This document shows, piece by piece, positions 9,901 through 21,900 of a stretch of DNA of 64,000 nt. Position 1 is the stretch's first letter. The number at the start of each line of letters is the position of its first letter. The stretch spans positions 57,526,625 to 57,590,624 of the forward strand of contig OW388305.1 in the NCBI GenBank assembly GCA_936450465.1. The letters are read 5' to 3'. The stretch is from Gibbula magus. Lineage: Eukaryota > Mollusca > Gastropoda > Trochida > Trochidae. A program made the translations under genes and the position numbers. A model generated the notes under the pieces. The model saw only the letters and a list, made by a program, of their open reading frames with translations. It had not been told where the DNA came from and did not search any database.

Positions 9901-12900
9901 GACCAAGTTTAGATTGCGCTTCAAAGGCAACTGGACTGGAGTTACCTCCCTTTTACTGTTCGTATTTTCGTAATATTTTAGATTTTAGAATTTTTTTCCA
10001 GCGGCAATGCAATATTTTTTATTGAGCGGGGTTCAAATAAACATTTTTTATTTTAGGAAATTGCCAAAATCGTAGTCGGCGGATCTGTAAATCAACTAAT
10101 TAATTTGGTCTCGCCTTATTGTAATTTATTTCTTGTGCAGTTTATTAAATAAGCATAAAAAGCAGCTAGTGTAAAAGTCAAATACAAATAAAAATAGAGC
10201 CATGGGCTCTGTAGCTCATCAGGATTTCATTGATTTACTATCTAAAGTTGAATATTTAAGTTATTTAAGTTATTGTTTACAAGCAAAAGATAGAAATCTA
10301 CAATTTAGAATCCCCATTGGCCAAGGAGTCTGCACACAACTTTTCAGCTCTCTAGACCTTTTGGAACTGGAGAAGAAGATGAAAATAAGTTTTTAAGGAT
10401 GTGACCCCGGTGACCCCATTTGGGGTCACGGGGTCATGAAATCTACAATTTATAATCCCCATTGGCCAAGGAGTCTGCACACAACTTTTCAGCTCTCTAG
10501 ACCTTTTGGAACTAGAGAAGAAGATGAAAATAAGTTTTTAAGGATGTGACCCCGGTGACCAAATTTGGGGTCATGGGGTCACGAAATCTACAATTTATAA
10601 TCCCCATTGGCCAAGGAGTCTGCACACAACTTTTCAGCTCTCTGGACCTTTTGGAACTGGAGAAGAAGATGAAAATAAGTTTTTAAGGATGTGACCCCGG
10701 TGACCCCATTTGGGGTCACGGGGTCATGAAATCTACAATTTATAATCCCCATTGGCCAAGGAGTTTGCACACAACTTTTCAGCTCTCTAGACCTTTTGGA
10801 ACTAGAGAAGAAGATGAAAATAAGTTTTTAAGGATGTGACCCCGGTGACCAAATTTGGGGTCATGGGGTCACGAAATCTACAATTTATAATCCCCATTGG
10901 CCAAGGAGTTTGCACACAACTTTTCAGCTCTCTAGACCTTTTGGAACTAGAGAAGAAGATGAAAATAAGTTTTTAAGGATGTGACCCCGGTGACCAAATT
11001 TGGGGTCATTGGGTCACATAATCTACAATTTAGAATCCCCATTGGCCAAGGAGTCTGCACACAACTTTTCAGCTCTCTAGACCTTTTGGAACTGGAAAAG
11101 AAGATGAAAACAGGTTTTTAAGGATGTGACCCCGGTGACCCCATTTGGGGTCAGGGGGTCACATAACCTACAATTTAGAATCCCCATTGGCCAAAGAGTC
11201 TGCACACAACTTTTCAGCTCTCTAGACCTTTTGGAACTGATGAAGAAGATGAAAATAGGTTTTTAAGGATCTGACCCCTGTGACCCCATTTGGGGTCATG
11301 GGGTCACAAAATCTACAATTTAGAATCCCCATTGGCCAAGGAGTCTGCACACAACTTTTCAGCTTTCGAGACCTTTTGGAACTGGAGAAGAAAATGAAAA
11401 TAAGTTTTTAAGGAAGTGACCCCGGTGACCCCATTTGGGGTCATGGGGTCACATAATCTACAATTTAGAATTCCCATGGGCCAAGGAGTCTGCACACAAC
11501 TTTTCAGCTCTCTAGACCTTTTGGAACTGGAAAAGAAGATGAAAATAGGTTTTAAAGGATGTGACCCCAGTGACCCCATTTGGGGTCATGGGGTCACGAA
11601 ATCTACAATTTAGAATCCCCATTGGCCAAGGAGTCTGCACACAACTTTTCAGCTCTCTAGACCTTTTGGAACTGGAGAAGAAGATGAAAATAAGTTTTTA
11701 AGGATGTGACCCCGGTGACCCCATTTGGGGTCACGGGGTCATGAAATCTACAATTTAGAATCCCCATTGGCCAAGGAGTCTGCACACAACTTTTCAGCTC
11801 TCTAGACCTTTTGGAACTGAAGAAGAAGATGAAAATAGGTTTTTAAGGAAGTGACCCCGGTGACCCCATTTGGGGTCATGGTGTCACATAATCTACAATT
11901 TAGAATCCCCATTGGCCAAGGAGTCTGCACACAACTTTTCAGCTCTCTAGACCTTTTGGAACTGGAGAAGAAGATGAAAATAGGTTTTTAAGGATGTGAC
12001 CCCGGTGACCCCATTTGGGGTCACAGGGTCATGAAATCTACAATTTAGAATCCCCATTGGCCAAGGAGTCTGCACACAACTTTTCAGCTCTCTAGACCTT
12101 TTGGAACTGAAGAAGAAGATGAAAATAGGTTTTTAAGGATCTGACCCCTGTGACCCCATTTGGGGTCATGGGGTCACGAAATTTACAATTTAGAATCCCC
12201 ATTGGCCAAGGAGTCTGCACATAAAATTTCAGCTCTGGGGAATCACTGGTTCTGGAGAAGAAGTCGAAAAAGCGAAAAGTTTACGGATGGACGGATGGAC
12301 GGATGGACGGATGGACGGACGCCGGACACCATGCCATGCCATAAGCCCATCGGGCCTTTCAGGCCTGATGAGCTAATAAAAATTAAAGACAAACTGAACA
12401 ATCCGCAGGTACACTAAGTTAGTAACACACATTTTGTGGATATGTTCGTTCATACATATTTTGAAGTAAGATTCTGCCTATTCACAAAATATTTAGAAAG
12501 TGAGCAAGTTTAGATAGATTTCATGGAGAATTGTACCTGATTCATCTGTTTCTGAAGAGCGCTGATGGTTTCCTTGGCGATATCCAGCTCGTTCTCGGTG
12601 GTGTGCAGTTTGCTCACAACCTTAGCCTACATTCATAGAATATTCATCAAATAAAAAAAAAGCATAAACAATAAAGTTCCTAACCAGGTAACAATAATTG
12701 TTTCTAAAAATATGGTCCAGGCAAACAAACTGTGTTGTTTGTACAGAGATGTACAAATTTAAATACATTTATCACAAAAAGCTTCATTTTGTCAAACATG
12801 GTGAAGAAATATTCAAACAAATGTTTACGACTAATACTCAATAATTGATCACATTTCAGGGATGGATGACATTTTCAAAGCAAATTAGCATAAAAAAAGT

Positions 12901-15900
12901 GGAAAACATTCACTGTTGCAGGGGCAATATAAATACTCTTTTCCCTTTGTTCTTTCCAACTATTCCTAGAACAACCTTTAACCAACTTACCTTATCTTCC
13001 TTGAGTTCCTTGATGGTTCTTGTTCTGTCGGCCAGTGCGAAGTCACATGCCGTTTTCTCTTTTGTCACAGCTTCCTGGGACTTGCTTGTTTTCACCAGAT
13101 CAGCTTTCAGTTTGGACATTTCAGATTTTAGTTTCTTAATCTCAGCGTCCCTTTCCTGAAATGAAGGCAGCAAGAATTTACATATACAACAATATTTTCA
13201 TTATCAACAATTTCTAAGCTGAAACTTGTGACAAGTAATAATTCTTGCCTGTAAGAAGAATGCTTTCACTTAAACTTGACCTGTTGGTATTTTGACCTAT
13301 CAGTATCAGACAGCTGGCCCTGTTGTTACCAGAAATTGGTTCTGATTCATTGAAACCATCATTGATGAAGTCTCAGTTAGCACTATGAGTAGGCCTAAAG
13401 CAAACACCCACCTTGACTTTGGTTTGTTCCGCGAAGAGTGTGATGCTTGACACCCACTCGTCCTCATCGTCGGTCATCTTGTCCTGGCGTGGTCGCTTGC
13501 TGGGGGGCTGGTTGGCCATCAGGATCTTCACGCGGTGTTCCACCATCTCTTCTGCTTCAATCTCTTTCTCCCGGATACGCTCGCTGTAACATTCCACATT
13601 GGAGTAAAGCTCAGTCTGATTACAATCTACCTTGTACAAAGTTGCAAAACAGTAATCTACCGGGACACAATATCATATCATTTTTCAGTTAATTTTTTTC
13701 ATCAGTTTTCCTCACCAAACAGTCTGATGATGGCCTGTGTGCTCACATATTCTGACACAATTCAGTTGGGCAATTACAAAAGAGCTAAGTGTGAGCTAGG
13801 GGCAAGTAACTCCAGACAGCTATCTTTGTGTCTATTTCAATATATTCGGAATGTGTTAACGAATGATTCCGAATGCATTCAAAACGATGATCGAATAAAA
13901 ACTATGTTATTTGCCAGTTTCAAAGCTTCATAAAGTACACACACACACCTGTAATCTGTTTCAATCTTGACTAGCTGACCCATCATCTCCGTGCACACTT
14001 CGTTGCGGATCTTTGCTTCAAACCTGATCCTGTTGTTGCGCTCGGCCTGCAGTTCTTGTTGGAGGTGCTCCACCAGGTTCAGAAGCTCCTGAGAAGATTA
14101 TAGATACACATACACACATTGTATACACTGTAAGATTAAAGGAGCAGTAGCACGTTTTTTGCCAATTTAATTTATCCAAATTTCCAATTTATAACGATAG
14201 TTTATGGCATTTATATTTACTTTAGAGGGTAAAACATCTTATTACACACACCAATTATCCATAGTTATAATAATGGTGTTGCATATAAAGCAAAAATTGC
14301 ATGGCAGCCGTTTTGATGTGAACACGTTTTATTATTTCGAATGACAAAAACGATTCCCATGGCTTCATGGAACCATGTAAACTCATTTTTTAACTTGATT
14401 TTCCGAAAATAGAAGGGTATTTTAATATTATTGACATTATTTTTCAAATACATTTCATTGACTTATGTCAGCGAAACATACATTTATTATAAAGAGTTTA
14501 GTTTGCTGCCTAATGATTAATTCTCGGCTGTTGACGTTGACAAGATCAGGAGATATCCAGGGTGAACACGTCATCAGTAAATTGCCATTCATACAAGTCA
14601 GCCACTCTGCTGTAGTTAGCTCTTATTAATTCAGTAGGTAAGGAGTTAATGTTAGTTTAGGAGAAGGAGAGCCCTCAGTCCCTGTCCGTCTCACGTGACT
14701 CGACAAGGAGGCCGGAGTTCTCTGCACACTGATTCACAGTACTTTGTGAGCAAGGATGTATCATCACAGGGCATTCAGGATTAGATGGCAACAAGTTAGT
14801 GAGTGCATAATACACACCAGACAACAGGGGTTAGAGGAGAACATGGTATTGGCTGTGAAACTGAATTATTCATGCCTATCGGACGTGTACCGAACCCAGT
14901 TTAGAGTGTAAATTGAGACAATATGACTGGACATGTGTGAGTGAGTGTGTTATCATAAGAAGAGTAAATGTAAAGAGAGAATGAATCAACTAAAATTGTT
15001 ATGAATGCACAGATGTTCAGCAGTACCTGCAGCTAAGTGATAAGGGAGAAAAATTTAGGTGAGGTGAGGTGAGTTGGGGTTTAACGCCGCTTTCAAGAGT
15101 ATTTCACTTATATCGCGGCTGCTGGTATTATGGCAGGGAGAAAGCCTGCAACCCCATGTGGCTATGCTCTGCGGTGAAACCTGCGAGCATCGGCTGGAAC
15201 TAGCTAACCATGGGTGGTACTACGCTGAAATGTGTAGCATTGCACCCAAACCTTACTGCGTGTAGAACAGTTCTCTACTGCAGACAAAGTTACCATGCCC
15301 CTGGCGGGATTCGAACCGGGGACCTCTTGATCCGAAGCCGAACGCGCTAACCACTGCGCTATCCCGCCCCCGAGAAAAATTGAATGAGAGGGAGTAACTC
15401 ACATCTATCTCACTGTTGCTGACATCGAGGTCTGTATCCTGTTCCTCTGACAACTCGGACATCTCACTGCTGTACTTGGATATCGTACCTGCAATCATAC
15501 AAGCGTGGAATGAGTGGTGAGAATTTGCTCATTAGGAAATGCAATGCTAGAGGTCATATTAGTTGTTCAGATATCTTTTTCAATTTTATATTGATTACTG
15601 ATATTTATAAAGACAATTTTACGGATGACATCCCCCCCTTAGGGAGTATGTCACCAAATTGATATTTGTATTCATGTGTTCATAGCACAGAACTAGAACA
15701 AAACAAAGTCAAGTCAATGCTTTACAGTGTAATCTATTAGTTCACTAATTATTGATATTTTAATGATATCAACTGCAACCTTTGTAACAATTGAATAATT
15801 ATTGATAAAAGAAGTTGGTCAAATCACAGGAACTGACACCCGAGGATGTGAAACAAGTCAAACACATTATCATTACAGGAAAACCTACTTGGTGAGGCCC

Positions 15901-18900
15901 ATTGTATGGACGGTCTCATGCCGGCGGCGACGTCTCTCTTCGGGTGAAGCCGAGGCATCTTTGGTTTGGGATCTGGTTTCTGTACAACTACCACCTGGAG
16001 AACAGTGAGGTTGTGAGCTTAGAAACATGTAGGTCAAGTCTTCATGACAGATAAGTTAAGATAAATGTTATAACATTCCACTTTGTTTGTAAAATACAAG
16101 ACCCACACTTTAGTTCAAGTAAATGTCAAATCTGTTACACATAACAATGTTTGCATTTATATTACGCATCAGTAATATGAACTGTTAAATAGATTTAAAG
16201 TGGAACATGTAATTTGAGTGTGTGAGTGAGTTATTGTTTAACGCCGCTTCGGCAGTATTGCAGCCATTAGCAGCGATATGTCATTTGAAAAGAGATGGTC
16301 TGGCGGCTGTCAGTGAAAATGAGTACAATCATTGGTGGTTTCAACTTCATTGCTGCATTGAAAGTTAAACATATGGCTAAAGAATCCTGATAATAAAAAG
16401 AGACACAATTCACATCTGTGTTTCCATGAGAATTTTTATCAACTATCACATAAAGATAACATTATAACCGGATTATAAGTAAACCAACAAAAGATATGTA
16501 CCTGTTTAGCAATGGCTGAGAATTTGAAGACGTTGAGAGTTTCATCAAACATGGTTGCCAGCTGGTTAACGTTGACGATCATGGCCGCCTTTCCTCGTCC
16601 TGAGAAGAAGTTCTGGAAAAGTCTTGTCAACTTGCTGTCTCTGAATGGTACCATCCGCGGATTGTCTCTGGGGAATGAAGACTTGTCTTTAACTTCATCG
16701 TCACGGTTATACCACTAGTATCCTTTCAAGCTCATCCTTGCATCCTCTCATAAACAATTAATCATCCAAAACTGTTCCACAAAGATATCACTTGTGTGAA
16801 ATCAAGTGTTATCTCCTTGGAGATATAGTTTTGACAGTAGATGTTGGACAATGACCGGTCATCAAACAAATAACATCATAATGCTTTTAATGCAATGACT
16901 CACAATGTAATGACGTCAAAAACCAGATGACATCGCCGCACTGTAAGTCTAATGGAAATGTTGTGTTCAGAGATGTAAATTTTCATTGAAAGTAATGATG
17001 AATGATTGTGGATGATAAACAGAATCTCACCCTCATCAAATATATCAACACTCGTCGATAAAAGTAAAATATACTCGGATCTTGATTACTTTTATAAACT
17101 CGTGTTGATATATTTGATATCACAAGACACTTGAGGGAGATTGTCTCTATACATACACGATGCGGAGTAGATGAGCTCAGGAAATATCTGCATACAGTTT
17201 CGGACTGTAAAAATGGCAAAAGGCACTGCTCTTCAATGCAGTGTTGTTAGGAAGCAGTGTTCCAGAGTCAGAGCTGATAGAAGTGTCACATTGGACCATG
17301 TTTGTATATCAATCATATATTTTTATCAATCATACACTCACTTTAAACTAAAAACATTTGCTTCAAGATGTAGATGCCCCTCTACCTCCGTCAGTTCATA
17401 TTTATTATAGTGATAATTTTCTTAGACCGTTAAAAAGAGCTAAAGACGCTACTCCAATGCTCTATCAATCTCTCTGAAAGATGACCAATCTAAATGAGTT
17501 GTTTTTTTAAGAAAATGCTACTGACCAAAAAAGAGGCAATAGGGGAACACCTACATTCCTTGCTGTTTATAAATGAGGTTACTTACTTGTGAGACTGGTT
17601 ATATCTCAGGAACTCTATACAGCGACCTAGCGTCATGAGAGACGTGTTGATATTTCCAGCTTCCTTCAATCTCTCTCCTCCAGACTGAGTTTTAGATTGA
17701 CGTTCAGAACCAGCCAGATCACATAAAGACAACCTGTAAACATATTACTCAATCTTATAACTCGATCTTTACAAATCAAAAAAATAAATTGAACAAAGAT
17801 ATTCGTTTTCTTATGTGGGGATTTAGGTCAATTCTTCAGATGAATGACAGTTGAATTGAATTGACAGTCAATTTTCTCTATGCCTGGATTCCTTACAGAA
17901 AAGTCAAAGACTCCAACCACATTCCATTTTCATTTTGAATAGAACCTAATATATATTTTTTTATTTTTACACATTTTATTCATTTAAAAAATTATTTGTT
18001 ATCCAACTTAGAAGTCCTTATGTTTGTATAAACACTGATACTAAAGGCTTAACTTGTAGTTTTGTAAAATGCTGTAATAGTACAATGAAAGATTTTTGTG
18101 TTTTGGATGAACTGACTAATCTATAATCATGATTTGCATTTTAAAAAACAGCCGTTGTTCTAAACACAAATTTCCATATATTTGTAATTTTGAGGGACGG
18201 GTTATTGTTTAAAGGAATATTCCATCGCAAAATGAAAATAAAGCTAATAAAAGAATGTTTGTTGGGCTAGCGATACATCCTATCCAATAATTTTTAGGTA
18301 CTTTGCATCATCTGTAATAAAAATTCAAACATTGAAAAAAACGCAATTATCAGACTCACAGGGCGCCGCCATGTTGCCAGAACGAGAGCGTGAAACGACG
18401 AGATTACGCTATGAAAGACACACCACGAAAATAGGAGACGCCGCTGTTTTCAATGGCGAGAGGTGCGGGCCGGTCATGCATGTTTTTTTAAAAACCGTAA
18501 GGACCGGGGTATGATCGCCCCTGCTTCCCAAAAGTCATAATTTACGATCCCCAGATCAAATAAATATAAGATTTTTAACAGTAGATTGCTGCACAAAATC
18601 GGGAATATATGCTTGGACAATTAAGATTTGCAACTGTTGTCGGCTGTTCAAGTTCGGGCGACGCGAGGTTTGAACATTTTGATAATTTTGAAAAAAAATC
18701 TAGACCATTTCATAAGTATTTAAATTTAGATTACTTCTGAAATACCCTTGTTGATATAAATTCAATAGTAAAATAACACATATTTTACGGAAATTAACTT
18801 TATTAGTAGTAATAACATTGATTTTCATAACGATATTTCGTTTGCAAGTCAGAGCGAATCCTAAACTGAGCGAAGCCTCGGTGTATTGTGACAAGTTCGT

Positions 18901-21900
18901 AATCAAAACTTAATTCGTATGTACGTAATAAGATATATTTGATTCGACCAGAAATTGGCTTTCTTTCTTTGTGTATTTTATTCTGATCGTTTAATATGTT
19001 TCATTGATCTGAAACTTAGTTATTATGATTTTATTGTATTCCATTAAAATCTATATCGCTGTTCGTACGACACCAATTTGATTACGAATTATGGTAGTGG
19101 TTGTAGTGATGTAGATCTATGATTGTTTTAAGATTTATAATTTCGGCATTAGACAATTTGAACTGATATAAATTATGATAATTTTCTAATTGTTATGGAT
19201 TTTCATGAAGATAATAAGTTTAGTCAAATTCTAATGAATTGTCTTATTGAAATGAATCAGTGAAGCATGAAATATCTTGTTAACAATATTTAGGATATAA
19301 TATTAAATATCGATATTAGGAAATCATATTAGTAATAACATTTGTAATTAGCATCTGCAGAATATGTAAACATTACTGTGAGTTCTGGTAAATTTCGGTG
19401 ATTTCCTGGGAGAGTTTCGAACAGAGTATGCCAAATGATCGGCAGTGTTTACCCATTTTGTGTTTGTATCAATAAAAAAAAATCGGGTAAGTATGATGTC
19501 GTGTGTAAACAGTTTAACGCATATGAGCAACGATTGGAAGATTACCAGATGCCGGTGAAGATAAAATTGGTAAGAAGCCGACAAAGTAATGGACATTAAA
19601 CACATCTCACCACACCCTTGAGTTAGACTTAGCTCCCATAACTTATAATTAGCGGTACGGACCGGCAGATACCAAAATTTAGATTATGCAAGTCGTAAAT
19701 GCCAAATGTTTAAAGACGATATCGAAGATGAATTTCATTTCATACTTAAATGTCCTTTATATCATATTTATAGAATAAAGTATATTAGACCATATTATTA
19801 TAAATATCTATTAGTATTTGAACTTATTCAATTGCTTAGCGTTAATAGTGTTAAGGTACTAATTACTTAATTAACAAACATATTATGACACTCCAACGAA
19901 ACCACGATAGGTCTCTCCTACGAAATCACTGGTTTCCGCATAGACAATTGTATTATGTGCAAGTGAAATTTTAGAAATATACATTCGTCTGCAGAAATAT
20001 CCAGGTATTTCATTTTAACGACAAAATATATATTTTAGGGATTAATTCATCATTCAGCTTTTGACAAGATGAAAGTATTAAGCAGTCCATTCCAGTTCCA
20101 AAGGATATTTCGGTGAATTCGTAGGAGGATTATTATAATGAAGTTACCTAATTACGATCTTGTCAGTTTATATGACATTAATCTGAGAACAACACTGATT
20201 GATAGGCTAATTGTTAATTTCTTACGGTCACGTAATCTTATTCTTAGTTCACTGATAAAAATAAATTAGTCTTCTCATCTTCAGCGACATCTGTTAATGT
20301 TAATGTTACAATGAATACATTTCATACTAACCAGATTACTTTATTCATTAAAACAACAAATTAAATATATAATCAAAATAAACATTGCCGATCATCCAGC
20401 ATTTTAAAAACAAAAAATTCTCCTTCGAATTCACCGAAAAATTCTCATACGAACCGGATCCTCCTACGAAGTCACCTACAATCGACATTGCATTGTGATT
20501 GAAAATTATGTGATTACGTTTTTTAAATTATAATTGTAATTTAAACAATAGGACTATATTACAACGCTTTTTGAAAATCTTGAAGTAAAATAAGAATTGA
20601 TCGTTACAAGTTACAAATTAAAAACACATATGTTAGTGTGGAATTGTGTATTTGGAATTAATTACTCAACTATAAATTTTATCATTATTTTATTCTACTT
20701 AGGAAAGGTTTATTATTTGATAAATAGTCAAAACGGGGTTCTGTCTAAAAATTAATTGCTGACTGAGCCACAAATAATTATATATTAACCATTTGAAAAC
20801 TGCCTCAGGTAAAATCATAAACTGCAGGTCAACGAATGCAAATACAACGAGTGTCAAACATTTCATTGCACCTCAAGTAGGCCTAGTTGATAAATTTACT
20901 AATCCATTACCAATTTAATATCCATTACGATATCTGGAAATATTATTTGATTTGTAACTGGCTAATTTTCTTAGTCATGGTGCTTGACTTAACAATGCGT
21001 ATGCGCGAACAAGACTTACGTGTTATGTGAATGTTTCATTCAAATAAACAGCCTTGAATAACTGATGGAATATAAAATATGATGTATTCAGCGCCATGAT
21101 CGAATTACCCTGTATTGTATTGTCACTACGGGGTTTTAATCAGTCGTATTCACATCACACGATGACAAGTGCGCAGCGCAAACAGACAGTGAGTCTAGTT
21201 TATTGTACAAACTCTACCGCACAATGATGTACGGAGTTTACAATCGTTGGTGTGTCCTTTACCGCAGATTTTCAAGAAAGATGGCGGCGCCCACGTCGAG
21301 CCAAAGTGACGGTTTATATTTGATGTAATTATTTAACCCATTGACCAAATACAAACATATTTTGTGAGAAAGTACCTGAGAACTCAATCTTTTATGGGAA
21401 AAAATTTGAATTTACGCTGGAATATTCCTTTAAACTTGTATTATTCTTTTTTTCAGATTTTGGAAAAAATATTTGACAAATTTCACTTTGCACTTACATG
21501 CTAACCCGGGCAACGTGAGGATTTTTAGTGTCCACAACTCGTAGAATCTTGATGTTGAATATACAATGACTGAAACAGAACAAAATACATCTGATGTATA
21601 CAACTTCATACTGATCACACTATATATAAAACTTAGAGATGGAAATGAAGATTTTTCCCAGGTTTTCTAATTCTCTACCCAGTAGTTACTCATATCATAT
21701 TTAACAGACTTTGGTCTTACAAAGTATATGTGGTTATTTGAACTCTTCCAGATAATGGGATTATTAGAATTATGTTCTCTTATGTTCTTCATTAGAAATA
21801 CATGCAATTTACATAACATTATGGTCAAGTCCATCGACCGATTCAAACCCACACTCTCCGGGTCGGCAGTTATCACCATCAGCGACTGTCCCATCAGTTT

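Larger units (their letters stand above)
10196..12374 (+). mobile_element. Mobile element carrying a 145-bp tandem array, copy 1
   Basis: It starts with the 15-base hairpin AGAGCCATGGGCTCT (10196-10210), followed by TAGCTCATCAGG (10212-10223), and ends with CCTGATGAGCT. A 9-bp duplication AATAAAAAT flanks it exactly at 10187-10195 and 12375-12383. Order inside: a unique 5' part (about 90 bp), about 14 copies of a 145-bp unit, a GGAC/GGAT microsatellite, then a unique 3' part ending GGGCCTTTCAGGCCTGATGAGCT. Copy 2 at 42301-43219 has the same ends and order in the opposite orientation. No protein is encoded. It lies in the intron between kinesin exons 15 and 16. Confidence 0.85.
7173..15994 (-). 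other. KIF20A: KIF20A exons 10-18: neck and coiled coil
   Basis: Encodes residues 502-857. Exon 11 (15403-15488) gives the acidic run [19 protein letters not shown], followed by [17 protein letters not shown] and [12 protein letters not shown], which parallels the human KIF20A 'EICNEMVEQM' region. The remaining exons are Glu/Lys/Gln-rich with heptad-like leucines, expected to form the dimerising stalk. Exons 15 and 16 are both exactly 90 nt and each encodes ELDIAK, suggesting an internal exon duplication. A possible nuclear-localisation run, [10 protein letters not shown], lies in exon 13. Confidence 0.85.

Noticed and set aside
10588..11613. Repetitive frames in the 145-bp array
   Set aside because: They follow the array units on both strands and have no independent coding signal.
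15290..15370. Possible tRNA gene on the minus strand
   Set aside because: A- and B-box motifs are present, but the sequence continues into a SINE body shared with 32537-32855, so it is a SINE head.
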